Origin: Sinorhizobium terangae
GTDB taxonomy: Bacteria; Pseudomonadota; Alphaproteobacteria; Rhizobiales; Rhizobiaceae
Assembly: GCF_009601505.1 (NCBI RefSeq)
Contig: NZ_WITC01000015.1
Span: 21,446 to 85,445 of the forward strand
Length of the DNA stretch: 64,000 bases
Reading direction: 5' to 3'
How positions within the stretch are numbered: the stretch's first letter is position 1; each line of letters opens with the position of its first letter. The notes under the pieces were generated by a model. The model did not search any database. It saw only the letters and a program-made list of their open reading frames with translations, and had not been told where the DNA came from. The translations under genes and the position numbers were made by a program. Positions 37,022 to 47,274 of this stretch are shown here, in pieces.

Positions 37022-39067
37022 CTACGGTAAAAGAAGAACAGCGGTCCTGATGGCCCGAAGGAAGTCGATACTGAGCGTCGACACATCGTCGCTGCTTGCC
37101 GCAGCGGTGTCGGCATAGGTGAAGTCATAGTACCATTCCGACTTGCGGTCGCTGTCGGCAACGGCTTGGAGATAGGCGCTAATCGCTTCAGCGGGCACGC
37201 GTTCTTCCAGTGTTCGAAAGCTCCATTCCAGTTCGAGACCAGTCGGAAGGGGCGACCCCCTCAGTTTGAGTGAGAAGTGCGGGTTCTCGACGTCCGGCCT
37301 TTCCGGCGGGGAGAATTGGGACTTGAGGTTGGTCACGGTGACCTTGTGGCTCTTGTAGACCGGAGATCCAAGCGCGATCGGTCCGGTACGTCCAACCGCG
37401 GTCGGTGCCGGCATGCCGCCGATGCCGATATCTGCCCGCAACGGAAAATTCTTGGCGAGGTCATTGGCGAGGAGAGCCTCGGAGGGAAGTTCGTAAGCCT
37501 CCTTTGTCGTCAGAACATTGAGGTCACGGTCATCTGCGGTTTCGAGCATCGCCGTGCTTTTGATGCCCGGATACTGCCGGCTGTAGTATTGAATGTAGTC
37601 GTCGGCGAGCTTGGCTTTCGATGCATGTGCAAGCCTGCGGCGCATCCGATCGGCATCAGCGTTGCGGTAGATCGTGTTTACGGTGAGCACCAAGGGTTCG
37701 CCATCGCGCCTCGGGAACGCAAACCGTTCCGCGACCGACTGGGTCGGCTCCAACAGTTCCTTCACCGGAAGTTTCTCGATCGCGGCTCCAGAAGCAACCA
37801 GCGGCAATGCAAAGCCATAATCGGGCGGAACAATGTTCGCCGCGCGTCCGCCCTGCAGGTAGTCGGTCGCGTCGAGCCACCAGACCCGTTCGCCTATCTT
37901 CGCTTTGACGATCACATGGTCGAAAGCCTGAAGCCCAGGAACGGCATGTTCAAGCGCCCTGCCTTCATCGATGTCAGTGAGAGCCGCCTCGGCTTCGATA
38001 CCCAGCCGCCGCAAGGCTGAAACGAGGAGCAGCGCTTTGTCCTTGCAATCGCCGAAGCCGCTGGCCAGTACCGCTTCAGGATGGCGTGGCACATATGAGC
38101 CCGCTCCCATCGACAGGCTGACATAGCGGATCTCGTCCTGGACTAGTCGCAATGCGGCGATGAGGCGATCCTCGCGTGCACCATGGCGGGCTTCGATTTC
38201 AGCGAGCTTGGCCTCGAAATCGGCTGGAAAGCTCTCCGTCGGTTGATAGAAAGGAAGGACGGCATCTACGACGGGCTGCCAGTCGAACTCTGAGGATATT
38301 TCAGCGAAGCCGAAATTAGGATAGTCGACCGGCAGATTGTCCTGGGGTTTCACTGGCGCAGGATTGGCCGTTTCCCATAGATAGGACGTTTCGCCCCCGG
38401 ACTGTGTGACCCTTGGCTTCAGCCCTGTCCTGACCGCGCGTATGTTGAGCGGCTTTTCTGTCGGCCAGATGATCCGTTCCCTTGTGAGGGCGACGGGCTC
38501 GCCCCATTCAGCCTGGAAGCGAGTGTACAGCAGATCCTTCGCCACCGTCGGGGTGACGTCATAGGTTGTGGAATAGTCCACGATATCGCCGACGCGCACA
38601 TCGCTGAGATCGACATGCGCCGTGAGGCGGCCGTCAAAAATACCTCTTTCGGAATCCGTCTCCCGGCGAAATATCTCGAACTTAGCGTCACCGAGCTTGT
38701 CGATGACAACTCCGTCTCTGATGATCATTAGCCGGTTGAAGGACAGCCTCTCGCGCGAAGGATCGAATTCTATGTCCAGCCTTGCTCCGCTTTCCAGACC
38801 GGCCCGGTCGGTCACTTTATAAACCAGGCGCCCGAATATCGCGTACCCGCCGTTTCTATGCCGAATCTGCGTATCCGTCAGGAGGAAAGCGATGCCATTC
38901 CTGATCTCGGCGCTGCGTGCCGGATCGAGTTCAGGAATGCCGACGATTTCCACCCAATTTTCGGCTGGCGTCTTGCGCACTTGTTCGTCCGCCCTGGCCG
39001 TAAAACCCGACCCCAGCAGCATCAAGACGAGAGCAAGAAGAAAAACGAACGAGCTGCGACGCTCCAT
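37022..39067 (-). CDS. Secreted DUF3857 protein with transglutaminase-like domain
   Basis: 681 residues from ATG at 39067, which has AAGGG upstream and begins a signal peptide (RRSSFVFLLALVLMLLGSGFTARA); an ATG 42 bases earlier is possible. A DUF3857 domain covers roughly residues 60-240. The transglutaminase-like domain has catalytic C in SGFGDCKDKALLLVSALR near 350, H in FDHVIVKAKI near 395 and D in WWLDATDYLQ near 410. The remaining C-terminal third is beta-rich and unknown. Probable periplasmic protein of unknown substrate. It is flanked on both sides by direct repeats, and its neighbours do not suggest an operon. Confidence 0.87.
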   Translation of the reverse strand: MERRSSFVFLLALVLMLLGSGFTARADEQVRKTPAENWVEIVGIPELDPARSAEIRNGIAFLLTDTQIRHRNGGYAIFGRLVYKVTDRAGLESGARLDIEFDPSRERLSFNRLMIIRDGVVIDKLGDAKFEIFRRETDSERGIFDGRLTAHVDLSDVRVGDIVDYSTTYDVTPTVAKDLLYTRFQAEWGEPVALTRERIIWPTEKPLNIRAVRTGLKPRVTQSGGETSYLWETANPAPVKPQDNLPVDYPNFGFAEISSEFDWQPVVDAVLPFYQPTESFPADFEAKLAEIEARHGAREDRLIAALRLVQDEIRYVSLSMGAGSYVPRHPEAVLASGFGDCKDKALLLVSALRRLGIEAEAALTDIDEGRALEHAVPGLQAFDHVIVKAKIGERVWWLDATDYLQGGRAANIVPPDYGFALPLVASGAAIEKLPVKELLEPTQSVAERFAFPRRDGEPLVLTVNTIYRNADADRMRRRLAHASKAKLADDYIQYYSRQYPGIKSTAMLETADDRDLNVLTTKEAYELPSEALLANDLAKNFPLRADIGIGGMPAPTAVGRTGPIALGSPVYKSHKVTVTNLKSQFSPPERPDVENPHFSLKLRGSPLPTGLELEWSFRTLEERVPAEAISAYLQAVADSDRKSEWYYDFTYADTAAASSDDVSTLSIDFLRAIRTAVLLLP

Positions 39068-39168
39068 CAACCGGACCCTTCTATTGAGCCGCTGCGCTCG
39101 TTCGGTCATGGAACGGCCACCAATCGATTGGTCCAGGCTGATATGTCAATTCAGAATAGGTAGCGGCA

Positions 39169-39207
39169 GGATTTTCTAGAAGATAGCCGTACGAACGTCA
39201 AGGTTGC
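39169..39207 (+). repeat. Direct repeat flanking the DUF3857 gene, right copy
   Basis: GGATTTTCTAGAAGA, ten unmatched bases, then AACGTCAAGGTTGC, matching 36949-36986. It lies between the DUF3857 start and gatB, 129 bases before the gatB ATG. Confidence 0.8.
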
Positions 39208-39335
39208 GTAGGTCGGGTGTGCTGTATCGATGCGAGCGTGCCGCCGGGGTGCGAGGCACCTCACAAGCCTTGCACCGGAGGTGCAATTGCTCTACCGAGA
39301 AAGCTCGAAATTCAGGCTTCAAAGAAGAGCATGAC

Positions 39336-40838
39336 ATGAGCATTGTCGACGTCCGCACTCCCGATCCGAAACGCTTCATCCCTGGCGCCACCGGCGACTG
39401 GGAAGTCATCATCGGCATGGAGGTCCATGCCCAGGTGCTCAGCAATTCGAAGCTGTTTTCGGGAGCGTCGACGGAGTTCGGCAATGCGCCCAATGCCAAT
39501 GTCTCGCTCGTCGACGCCGCGATGCCGGGCATGCTGCCGGTCATCAACGAAGAGTGCGTCAAGCAGGCGGTTCGCACCGGTCTCGGCCTCAAGGCCAAGA
39601 TCAACAATCGCTCGATCTTCGACCGGAAGAACTATTTCTATCCGGACCTGCCGCAGGGCTACCAGATCTCGCAGTACAAGGATCCGATCGTCGGCGAGGG
39701 CAAGATCATCATTTCCATCGGGCCCGACCGCCAGGGCCAGTTCGAGGATGTCGAGATCGGCATCGAACGCCTGCATCTGGAGCAGGATGCCGGAAAATCG
39801 ATGCACGACCAGCATCCGTCGATGTCCTATGTCGATCTCAACCGCTCGGGCGTCGCGCTGATGGAAATCGTCTCGAAGCCGGACATGCGCTCGTCGGACG
39901 AGGCGAAGGCGTATCTCACCAAGCTGCGTTCGATCGTACGATATCTCGGCACTTGCGACGGCAACATGGACGAAGGCTCGATGCGGGCCGACGTCAACGT
40001 TTCCGTTCGCCGCCCCGGCGAAGCGTTCGGAACGCGCTGCGAAATCAAGAACGTCAACTCGATCCGCTTCGTCGGTCAGGCGATCGAATACGAGGCGCGC
40101 CGCCAGATCGCCATTCTGGAAGACGGCGGCACGATCGATCAGGAAACTCGGCTCTTCGACGCGAACAAGGGCGAGACGCGCTCCATGCGCTCGAAGGAAG
40201 AGGCGCACGACTATCGCTATTTTCCCGACCCGGACCTGCTGCCGCTCGAATTTGACGACGCCTTCGTCGAGGCCCTGAAAGCCGATCTTCCGGAGCTCCC
40301 GGACGACAAGAAGGAGCGCTTCATCCGCGATATGGGCCTTTCCGTCTACGATGCCTCGGTTCTCGTTTCGGAGAAGGCGATCGCCGACTATTTCGAGGCC
40401 GTAGCCGAAGGTCGCGATGGCAAGATGGCTGCGAACTGGGTCATCAATGACCTGTTGGGGGCCTTGAACAAAGCCGGCAAAACCATTGAAGAGACTCCGG
40501 TTTCTCCCGCTCAACTCGGCGGCATCATCGACCTCATCAAAGCCGAGACCATCTCCGGCAAGATCGCCAAGGACCTCTTCGAAATCATTTGGAACGAGGG
40601 CGGCGATCCGGCGGAAATCGTCGAGACGCGCGGCATGAAGCAGGTCACCGATACCGGCGCGATCGAGAAGGCGGTTGATGAAATCATTGCCGCCAATCCG
40701 GACCAGGTGGAAAAGGCCAAGGCAAAGCCTTCACTTGCGGGCTGGTTTGTCGGCCAGGTGATGAAGGCGACCGGCGGCAAGGCCAATCCGCAAGCCGTCC
40801 AAGCCCTCGTCAAGGCCAAGCTCGGCATCGAGGAGTAA
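39336..40838 (+). CDS. gatB: Asp-tRNA(Asn)/Glu-tRNA(Gln) amidotransferase subunit B
   Basis: 500 residues from ATG at 39336. Family segments: [22 protein letters not shown] near 22, [19 protein letters not shown] near 105, HLEQDAGKS near 150, [17 protein letters not shown] near 168, and the C-terminal YqeY-like tail ([23 protein letters not shown]). GatB carries the kinase part of the transamidation reaction. It lies 5.4 kb from gatCA, with the DUF3857 gene and others between. Confidence 0.97.
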   Translation: MSIVDVRTPDPKRFIPGATGDWEVIIGMEVHAQVLSNSKLFSGASTEFGNAPNANVSLVDAAMPGMLPVINEECVKQAVRTGLGLKAKINNRSIFDRKNYFYPDLPQGYQISQYKDPIVGEGKIIISIGPDRQGQFEDVEIGIERLHLEQDAGKSMHDQHPSMSYVDLNRSGVALMEIVSKPDMRSSDEAKAYLTKLRSIVRYLGTCDGNMDEGSMRADVNVSVRRPGEAFGTRCEIKNVNSIRFVGQAIEYEARRQIAILEDGGTIDQETRLFDANKGETRSMRSKEEAHDYRYFPDPDLLPLEFDDAFVEALKADLPELPDDKKERFIRDMGLSVYDASVLVSEKAIADYFEAVAEGRDGKMAANWVINDLLGALNKAGKTIEETPVSPAQLGGIIDLIKAETISGKIAKDLFEIIWNEGGDPAEIVETRGMKQVTDTGAIEKAVDEIIAANPDQVEKAKAKPSLAGWFVGQVMKATGGKANPQAVQALVKAKLGIEE

Positions 40839-40840
40839 CG

Positions 40841-41335
40841 ATGTTCTTCGTCCGCACGGCCAGTGAGCGCGACCTGGAGAAGGTCCGTGCCTTGCTGGCC
40901 GAGACGTGGCACGCGACCTACGACGCGTTTTACGGCGCCGACAAGGTTAATGAGCTCACCGCCAGATGGCATTCGGTTGACGCCCTGCGAAAGCGCCTCC
41001 AACGGAAGAACGCGGAATTCGTCGTTGCCGACAACGGCAGCGAGCTTGCCGGCATGGGCTATGCGGCGATGTCGGAGACGCTGGCGAAGACCGTCGTCCT
41101 TCACCAGCTCTACGTCCTTCCGCAATATCAAAGGCAGGGCATCGGCCGCGATATGTTCGCCGAACTCGAAACCTGTTTTCCCGACGCGGAGCGCATGCGG
41201 TTGGAAGTCGAGCCGCAGAACCTTCACGCATTGGCGTTCTATCGGGCGCATGGTTTTGCCGAAGTCGGGAAGACACCGAACTGCGGAGACGAGCAATCGG
41301 GCGTGCCGGCGCTGATCCTTGAGAAGAGGCTTTAG
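40841..41335 (+). CDS. GNAT-family N-acetyltransferase
   Basis: 164 residues. Acetyl-CoA motif LHQLYVLPQYQRQGIGRDMFAEL near residues 84-105; the substrate half shows TWHATYDAFYGADKVNELT near 25. It starts two bases after the gatB stop, so it is almost certainly translated from the same message. The substrate is unknown. Confidence 0.88.
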   Translation: MFFVRTASERDLEKVRALLAETWHATYDAFYGADKVNELTARWHSVDALRKRLQRKNAEFVVADNGSELAGMGYAAMSETLAKTVVLHQLYVLPQYQRQGIGRDMFAELETCFPDAERMRLEVEPQNLHALAFYRAHGFAEVGKTPNCGDEQSGVPALILEKRL

Positions 41336-41350
41336 GTCATTGGGTTTACG

Positions 41351-41396
41351 CATGTCGTTGTCCCAAAACCGCTGTACACTTTTGGGCGACATGCAT
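41351..41396 (-). repeat. Intergenic palindromic repeat, family B copy 1
   Basis: On the minus strand ATGCATGTCGCCCAAAAGTG is followed by CAGCGGTTTTGGGACAACGA and CATGC. The ends (GCATGTCG/CGACATGC) and the middle (CCCAAAA/TTTTGGG) are both self-complementary, giving a two-stem hairpin. Two tandem copies lie at 56213-56319. Confidence 0.75.
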
Positions 41397-41487
41397 TAGC
41401 TCGCAATCAATGCACGCCGATTGTCATCAAACTGTTGCCTCCTGCTGATTGTTGCGCGGCAGGATGACGATCACAGGAAAACCGGAA

Positions 41488-41952
41488 ATGACGATCGACC
41501 TTGAAATCCGAGAAGCCGAGCGCGGCGACTTGCCGGCGATCATTGCCCTTTTTGCGAACGACCGGCTGGGCGGGCACGGCGACACGGCCGAGCCGGAAGC
41601 CTTCGGTGACTATCTTGCCGCATTCGAAGAGATCAGTCGATCACCGCATCAGACGCTCTATGTGGCCCATCTCGGTGGCGAGGTCGTGGGCACGTTTCAG
41701 ATTGCGCTTCTGACATCGCTTCCCGGCCGCGGCAGCTCGAGCTTGATGATCGAGGCTGTACAAACGCGCGAAGACATGCGTGGCCGCGGCATCGGCGAAC
41801 ATATGGTTCGTCACGCGATTGCGGAGGCGCGGGCGCGGGGAGCGGCGAAGGTCCAACTGACTTCCAATGCCGTGCGCGTCGATGCGCATCGCTTCTACGA
41901 GCGCCTTGGATTCGAGCGCAGTCATCTCGGCTTCAAGATGCGGGTGAAATGA
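41488..41952 (+). CDS. GNAT-family N-acetyltransferase
   Basis: 154 residues from ATG at 41488; an ATG at 41464 would add eight residues and is also possible. Motif LMIEAVQTREDMRGRGIGEHMVRHAI near residues 87-112 and a C-terminal FYERLGFERSHLGFKM are typical GNAT elements. The N-terminus DLEIREAERGDLPAI is the first strand. The substrate is unknown. It is separated from the preceding GNAT by a palindromic repeat. Confidence 0.85.
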   Translation: MTIDLEIREAERGDLPAIIALFANDRLGGHGDTAEPEAFGDYLAAFEEISRSPHQTLYVAHLGGEVVGTFQIALLTSLPGRGSSSLMIEAVQTREDMRGRGIGEHMVRHAIAEARARGAAKVQLTSNAVRVDAHRFYERLGFERSHLGFKMRVK

Positions 41953-42060
41953 CTGGCGGCAAAGCGGAATCACTGGACAAGGCAGGAGTGGCGGGGCATA
42001 AGCGGGTGCATGATATTGATGTCCGGCTACCTTCCCAACGGCCGGTGAAGGAAGACACCC

Positions 42061-42456
42061 ATGAAGCTTCTGCTGCAGATTTTCACTTGGTGGAACGAAC
42101 AGACGATCGGTACCCGTTTTCATACCTGGCGCTTTGGCAAGCGCGTGGGCGAGGACGAGTTCGGCAACGTCTACTATCAGGGCGGCACGGATTCGGAAGG
42201 TCGTACGCGGCGCTGGGTGATCTATAACGGGCCTGCCGAGGCTTCCGCCATTCCGCCGGGCTGGCACGGCTGGATGCACCACCGCACAGACGTTTCCCCC
42301 GCCGACGAGAAATACGTCCCGAGGGAATGGCAGAAGCCGCACCGTGCAAACGCGACTGGCACGGCGCAGGCCTATCGCCCGAAGGGATCGATCGTGGGCG
42401 CGGGCGAGCGCCCACGCGTGACCGGCGACTACGACGCCTGGACGCCGCGCTCCTGA
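42061..42456 (+). CDS. NADH:ubiquinone oxidoreductase accessory subunit NDUFA12 type
   Basis: 131 residues. LLQIFTWWNEQTIGTRFHTWRFGKRVGEDEFGNVYYQ and WVIYNGPAEASAIPPGWHGWMHHRTDVSP are signature segments of the NDUFA12/B17.2 family. It is an accessory subunit of respiratory complex I, found in alphaproteobacteria as well as mitochondria. AAGGAAG stands 7-13 bases upstream of ATG 42061. It precedes the DUF2155 gene, a conserved neighbour. Confidence 0.94.
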   Translation: MKLLLQIFTWWNEQTIGTRFHTWRFGKRVGEDEFGNVYYQGGTDSEGRTRRWVIYNGPAEASAIPPGWHGWMHHRTDVSPADEKYVPREWQKPHRANATGTAQAYRPKGSIVGAGERPRVTGDYDAWTPRS

Positions 42457-42526
42457 GTTGCGGTTTCATCCGCGCAAGATGTGAACGAATCCCCTCGATC
42501 ACGGCGCAGCCACAATTCGGGTTTAG

Positions 42527-42640
42527 CGCCTGAACCTGGAGCAGTTCCGGGCAAGGGAATCGGTTCGCCATCCGGAAAAGCGGAAAGCAAGGAGTTCGAG
42601 TTGGTGCACGTTTCAATCGGAAACGAGCCGCTCCAGGGAC
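42527..42640. repeat. Intergenic repeat-like element, family D
   Basis: CCTGAACCTGGAGCAGTTCC, then TCCGGAAAAGCG and AATCGGAAACGAGCCGCTCC, resembles from memory a common rhizobial intergenic palindrome built on CTGGAGCAGTTCC and its inverse. There is no second copy in this window to align it with. Confidence 0.4.
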
Positions 42641-42668
42641 GAATATTAAGCGCGGGGGACTGACGGAA

Positions 42669-43121
42669 ATGGCAGGTTTCTGTCTGCAGAATTGGATCGG
42701 CCTGGCGGCCCGTCGAGCGGGCTTTGCGCTCCTGATGGCGCTGCCGTTGATGTCGTCCACCGATATCGCGCGCGCAACCCGTCTTTCCAATTCCGTCGCG
42801 GTTTTTTCCGGCATCGACAAGATCACCGGCCGCATCACCACGTTCGACGTCTATATCGGCGAGACTGTGCAGTTCGGCGCGCTGCAGGTTACTCCACGCG
42901 TCTGCTACAGCCGCGACGACACCGAGGCACCGAAGACGACGACCTTCGTTGAGGTCGACGAGATCACGCTCGATCGCAAGATCCGGCGCATCTTCACCGG
43001 CTGGATGTTCGCCGACAGCCCGGGCCTGAATGCGGTTGAGCACCCCGTCTATGACGTCTGGCTGCAATCCTGCAAGGCGACTTCCGACGTGCCGCCGCCG
43101 GACACGGCAGCGAAGCAATAG
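42669..43121 (+). CDS. DUF2155-family protein
   Basis: 150 residues. The N-terminus has a hydrophobic signal (RRAGFALLMALPLMSSTDIARA), then the conserved core AVFSGIDKITGRITTFDVYIGETVQFGALQVTPRVCYSRDDTE and IFTGWMFADSPGLNAVEHPVYDVWLQSC, defining DUF2155. Two cysteines in the core may form a disulfide in the periplasm. Function unknown. Position between NDUFA12 and aat is conserved in alphaproteobacteria. Confidence 0.92.
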   Translation: MAGFCLQNWIGLAARRAGFALLMALPLMSSTDIARATRLSNSVAVFSGIDKITGRITTFDVYIGETVQFGALQVTPRVCYSRDDTEAPKTTTFVEVDEITLDRKIRRIFTGWMFADSPGLNAVEHPVYDVWLQSCKATSDVPPPDTAAKQ

Positions 43122-43194
43122 TCCTTAAGCGGCATCGCTAAGCGCCGCGCTCATCAGACGGGCAGGGGGACCGCTACCGCCGTAGGTGGCGCGG

Positions 43195-43809
43195 TTAAAA
43201 TGTCAGGTCCGGCGAGGCCATCGCTTTCGCCAGCAAAACCTCGTATTCGGCTTTGGGCACATCGATTGCACCGAAGGATTTCAGATGCTCGGTTGTGAAC
43301 TGGGTGTCGAGGAGTTGAAATCCCTTCGCCCGCAGCCGTTCGACAAGGTGGACGAGGCAGATCTTCGAGGCATCGCTCCGCAACGAGAACATGCTCTCGC
43401 CGAAGAAGGCCGCGCCGAGCGAGACGCCATAGAGGCCGCCGACAAGAGCGTTATCCTGCCACGCTTCGACGCTGTGCGCGTAGCCCATTCGGTGCAGTGC
43501 CGCATAGAGCGAGCGGATCTTTTCGTTGATCCAGGTCGTTGGCCGGTCCGGCGCGGGCCTTGCGCATCCGTCGATCACCGCTTCGAAAGCGGTGTTGTAG
43601 CGGATCTCGAACGGGCGCCTGCGGATGGTCTTCGCCAGGCTCCGTGAAATGTGGAAGGCGTCGAGCGGGATGATTCCGCGTATTTCCGGCTCCACCCAGA
43701 AGAGTTCCGGATCGTCGGCCGAGTCGGCCATCGGGAAGAGGCCGATCGAATAGGCGCGCAACAACATGTCCGGCGTTATGTCCGGTTGTTTGCTGCGCGT
43801 CCCTTTCAA
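43195..43809 (-). CDS. aat: Leucyl/phenylalanyl-tRNA-protein transferase
   Basis: 204 residues from TTG 43809, which has AGGAC six bases ahead; the next codons give the expected N-terminus ([19 protein letters not shown]). Core segments [53 protein letters not shown] and [19 protein letters not shown] are diagnostic. It adds Leu or Phe to proteins with N-terminal Arg or Lys, marking them for ClpS-ClpAP. It is 9 bases downstream of accC. Confidence 0.95.
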   Translation of the reverse strand: MKGTRSKQPDITPDMLLRAYSIGLFPMADSADDPELFWVEPEIRGIIPLDAFHISRSLAKTIRRRPFEIRYNTAFEAVIDGCARPAPDRPTTWINEKIRSLYAALHRMGYAHSVEAWQDNALVGGLYGVSLGAAFFGESMFSLRSDASKICLVHLVERLRAKGFQLLDTQFTTEHLKSFGAIDVPKAEYEVLLAKAMASPDLTF

Positions 43810-43818
43810 TTCTTTGTC

Positions 43819-45162
43819 CTATGCGGATGTTGCGGCTAGATGATGCTCCAGCCAGTGGATGTCATAATCACCGTTGGCGATGTCCTGATTATTGATCAAG
43901 TCCTGGAACAGCGGCAAGGTCGTCTTGATGCCGTCGATGACGAACTCATCAAGCACGCGGCGAAGCCGCATCATGCACTCGACGCGGGTCCGGCCGTGGA
44001 CGATCAGCTTGCCGATCAGGCTGTCGTAATAGGGCGGGATGCGGTAGCCCTGATAGGCGCCGCTATCGACACGCACGCCGAGGCCGCCCGGCGCATGGAA
44101 ATGCGTGATCGTGCCCGGGGAGGGAACAAAGGTGCGCGGGTCTTCCGCATTGATGCGGCATTCGATGGCGTGGCCTGAGAAGACGACGTCTTCCTGCTTG
44201 ACAGAAAGACCGGCGCCGGATGCGACGCGAATCTGCTCGTGCACAAGATCGATGCCGGTGATTGCCTCGGTAATCGGATGCTCCACCTGCAGGCGCGTGT
44301 TCATTTCGATGAAATAGAACTCGCCGTCCTCGTAGAGGAATTCGATCGTGCCGGCGCCCCGATATTTCATCTTCTTCATCGCGTCGGCACAGATCTGGCC
44401 GATCTTCATGCGCTGGTCGACGTTCAAGGCAGGGGAGTTGGCTTCTTCCCAGACCTTCTGGTGACGGCGCTGCAGCGAGCAGTCGCGCTCGCCGAGATGG
44501 ATCGCATTGCCCTCGCCGTCGCCGACGATCTGGACTTCGATATGGCGTGGCTTGCCGAGGAACTTTTCCATGTAGACGGCGTCATTGCCGAACGCTGCTG
44601 CCGCTTCGGCGCGCGCCGTCGCGACGGCATGCTCAAGATCGGCTTCGGTCCTTGCGACCTTCATGCCGCGCCCGCCGCCACCGGCCGTCGCTTTGATGAG
44701 AACGGGGAAGCCGATCTTGCGGGCAACCTCAAGGGCGTTCTCCGGCTTTACCTCGCCATCGGACCCGGGAACGACGGGAATGCCGAGCGCTTCCGCCGTC
44801 TTCTTGGCGGTGATCTTGTCACCCATCAGGCGGATGTGTTCTGCCGTCGGACCGATGAAGGTGATGTCGTGCGCGTCGAGGATGTCGGCGAACTTGGCAT
44901 TTTCCGAGAGGAAGCCGTAGCCCGGATGCACGGCATCGGCCCCGGTGATTTCACAGGCGGCGACGATCTGATGGATGTTCAGATAGCTCTCGCGTGAGGG
45001 CGGCGGTCCGATGCAGACGCTTTCGTCCGCGAGACGAACATGCATTGCGTCGCTATCGGCCGTCGAATGTACGGCAACGGTTGCGATGCCGAGCTCCTTG
45101 CACGCGCGCAACACCCGCAGGGCGATTTCGCCGCGATTGGCAATGAGGATTTTCGAGATCAT
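43819..45162 (-). CDS. accC: Acetyl-CoA carboxylase, biotin carboxylase subunit
   Basis: 447 residues from ATG 45162, eight bases after AAGG; another ATG lies two codons earlier. ATP-grasp elements: [15 protein letters not shown] near 160, [30 protein letters not shown] near 210 and [24 protein letters not shown] near 285. It carboxylates biotin on AccB for fatty-acid synthesis. accB stops nine bases upstream, so the two are one operon. Confidence 0.98.
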   Translation of the reverse strand: MISKILIANRGEIALRVLRACKELGIATVAVHSTADSDAMHVRLADESVCIGPPPSRESYLNIHQIVAACEITGADAVHPGYGFLSENAKFADILDAHDITFIGPTAEHIRLMGDKITAKKTAEALGIPVVPGSDGEVKPENALEVARKIGFPVLIKATAGGGGRGMKVARTEADLEHAVATARAEAAAAFGNDAVYMEKFLGKPRHIEVQIVGDGEGNAIHLGERDCSLQRRHQKVWEEANSPALNVDQRMKIGQICADAMKKMKYRGAGTIEFLYEDGEFYFIEMNTRLQVEHPITEAITGIDLVHEQIRVASGAGLSVKQEDVVFSGHAIECRINAEDPRTFVPSPGTITHFHAPGGLGVRVDSGAYQGYRIPPYYDSLIGKLIVHGRTRVECMMRLRRVLDEFVIDGIKTTLPLFQDLINNQDIANGDYDIHWLEHHLAATSA

Positions 45163-45171
45163 CGCCATGCC

Positions 45172-45648
45172 TTATTCGATCACGATCAAGGGTTCGCCAT
45201 ATTCGACCGGGGCCGCGTCCTGAACGAGAATTTCGGTGACCTTGCCGGCGCGCGGTGCCGGAATCTGGTTCATCGTCTTCATCGCCTCGATAATCAGGAT
45301 CGTCTGGCCTTCCTTGACCATCGCGCCGACCTCGATGAAGGGACGGGCGCCCGGCGCAGGAGCCAGATAGGCCGTACCGACCATCGGGGCGGTTACTGCA
45401 TTTTTGGAGCTGCGGCCGCTCTCGGCAGCCGGCTGAGGCGCCGCAGCAGGCTGTGCGGCGGCAACCGAGGGCGGTGCCTGGTAAGTGGGCATTGCCGGCA
45501 TCGACATCGCGACCGGCGTGCCGTTGCGCGAAACGCGGATGCGCAAGTCTTCCTGCTCCACTTCGATCTCGGTCAGGTCGGTATCCTTGAGGATATTGGC
45601 GAGATCGCGGATCAGCGCCTGGTCGATACCCGGTTTCTTTTCAGCCAT
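45172..45648 (-). CDS. accB: Acetyl-CoA carboxylase biotin carboxyl carrier protein
   Basis: 158 residues. An N-terminal helix ([25 protein letters not shown]), a Pro/Ala-rich linker (about 60-85), and a C-terminal biotinyl domain with the modified lysine in [13 protein letters not shown]. It carries carboxybiotin between AccC and the carboxyltransferase. aroQ lies 24 bases upstream on the same strand. Confidence 0.98.
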   Translation of the reverse strand: MAEKKPGIDQALIRDLANILKDTDLTEIEVEQEDLRIRVSRNGTPVAMSMPAMPTYQAPPSVAAAQPAAAPQPAAESGRSSKNAVTAPMVGTAYLAPAPGARPFIEVGAMVKEGQTILIIEAMKTMNQIPAPRAGKVTEILVQDAAPVEYGEPLIVIE

Positions 45649-45672
45649 GGGAATATGAGCCTCGTGTTCTTC

Positions 45673-46119
45673 TTATTTCGACTTGTCCGTCAGGTTCTTT
45701 AGCGCATGCAGCGCCAGAATGTAACTCTGTGCGCCGAAGCCGCAGATCACGCCCTTGACGGCGGGTGCGATCATCGACTTGTGGCGGAATTCCTCGCGCG
45801 CGTGGATGTTGGAAAGATGCAGTTCGACTACGGGGACCGCAATCGCACGAATGGCATCATGCATGGCAATCGACGTGTGGCCATAGGCGCCCGGGTTGAT
45901 CGCGACGCCCGCGGCCTTGTCGCCGGCTTCGTGCAGCCAGTCCACAAGGGTGCCTTCGTGGTTCGACTGTCGGAAATCGACATCGAAGCCCAGCAACTTT
46001 CCCTCGGACGTGCACATGGCCTCGATATCGGAGAGCGTTTGGCCGCCATAAATGCCCGGTTCGCGCTTGCCGAGCGCGTTCAGGTTGGGGCCGTTCAGCA
46101 CAAAAATCGTCGAGGGCAT
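45673..46119 (-). CDS. aroQ: 3-dehydroquinate dehydratase, type II
   Basis: 148 residues. IFVLNGPNLNALGKREPGIYGG, then QSNHEGTLVDWLHEA, INPGAYGHTSIAMHDAI and HLSNIHAREEFRHKS carry the type II active-site residues. It catalyses the third step of the shikimate pathway in a dodecamer. aroQ-accB-accC forms a conserved run. Confidence 0.97.
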   Translation of the reverse strand: MPSTIFVLNGPNLNALGKREPGIYGGQTLSDIEAMCTSEGKLLGFDVDFRQSNHEGTLVDWLHEAGDKAAGVAINPGAYGHTSIAMHDAIRAIAVPVVELHLSNIHAREEFRHKSMIAPAVKGVICGFGAQSYILALHALKNLTDKSK

Positions 46120-46275
46120 AAGGGATTCCGGTCCGATAATGGAGGGTTACCTATAGACTGATGGTCCCGCGAGGGAAAGCCCCTTGGGTTCCCGGGGGAT
46201 TTGTCCACAAGCGATGGCGCTCGAGAGGGGTCGCGGCCCGAGCAAGGCCGCTTCGCATTTTCAGCGTTCGCGGGG

Positions 46276-47040
46276 TCAGCAGACGGTTTTGCCGCAGCTG
46301 CGCATGTTTTCCACCTTCGTGGAGATCTCGTCAGCGCCGACGGCCCCGAAGACGGCTTCGTTGCCGATCACATAGGAGGGTGTTCCAGTAATGCCGAGTT
46401 CGTTTGCGAGCGAATAGGCCTCGCGCATGGCAGCGTCCTGCGGCTCCTTTTCCATTTTCGCACGCAATTGTTCTTCGGTGACGCCGAGTTTCGCCGCGAC
46501 GGCGATCGCCGTTTCCTCCGTCGCCCGCTCTTCGCCGCCGAGCAAAGCACGGTGGAAGTCGCCGTATTTCTCCGGAGCGATAAGGCGGAAAGCGGCACTG
46601 ACCTTGTGGGCGGCAAGGGAATCAGGTCCGAGGATCGGCAATTCCTTCAGCACGAAACGCACATTCTTGTCCGCCGCGAGGATTTGATCCATGTCGGAAA
46701 GCGCCCGTTTGCAATAGCCGCAGTTGTAATCGTAGAACTCGACGATCGTCACATCGCCGTCGGGATTGCCAAGCGTGACGTCATATTCGGATTGGAAGAT
46801 CGCCTTCTTGTTCGTGGCGATCGCCGCTTCGGCCGCTTCTTGCTGCTTGGCGCGCTGCTTGGCTGTAAGGGCCTCCTGCACTTCGAGCATGACCTCCGGA
46901 TTGGCGAGCAGGTACTCCTTGATGAAGGCGCCGATTTCTTCTTTCTGCTTTGCATCGAGCGCGGCGGCCGTCTGCGGCAATGCTACGCTGGCAGCAAGGG
47001 CAAGCAGCGCTCCGGCGGCAATCATCTTCTTGAAGGTCAT
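46276..47040 (-). CDS. DsbA-family thiol-disulfide oxidoreductase
   Basis: 254 residues with a signal peptide (MTFKKMIAAGALLALAASVALPQTAAA). A helical N-terminal region (about 30-85) precedes the thioredoxin-fold domain with active site FYDYNCGYCKRAL near 107, CGYC, and a cis-proline segment GITGTPSYVIG near 218. It resembles the Com1/ScsC-like group, possibly an isomerase or an oxidase in the periplasm; which, I cannot tell. It is divergent from the aminotransferase gene. Confidence 0.9.
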   Translation of the reverse strand: MTFKKMIAAGALLALAASVALPQTAAALDAKQKEEIGAFIKEYLLANPEVMLEVQEALTAKQRAKQQEAAEAAIATNKKAIFQSEYDVTLGNPDGDVTIVEFYDYNCGYCKRALSDMDQILAADKNVRFVLKELPILGPDSLAAHKVSAAFRLIAPEKYGDFHRALLGGEERATEETAIAVAAKLGVTEEQLRAKMEKEPQDAAMREAYSLANELGITGTPSYVIGNEAVFGAVGADEISTKVENMRSCGKTVC

Positions 47041-47274
47041 TCTTTCCTCGTTGTCTTTCCGTACTCTGTCTGTCGTTCATTTCACACGTTTGCGTCAATG
47101 TGCGTGTTTGAAAGACAACAATTATCAAGACTCTCGCACTCTCCTGATACGAGCATAGGGGGTGCCGGGGCGAAACGAAACGGCAAAATCGGCGGAAGTA
47201 CGGCACTCTCGCACTTGTGAAGCGCAAAATGATCAGGCAAAGGGGCGCAGATAACCGCTTCTTGAGGATTTCCA

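Noticed and set aside
42481..42663. 60-codon plus-strand frame between NDUFA12 and DUF2155
   Set aside because: It lies within a palindromic repeat-like element and has no ribosome site.
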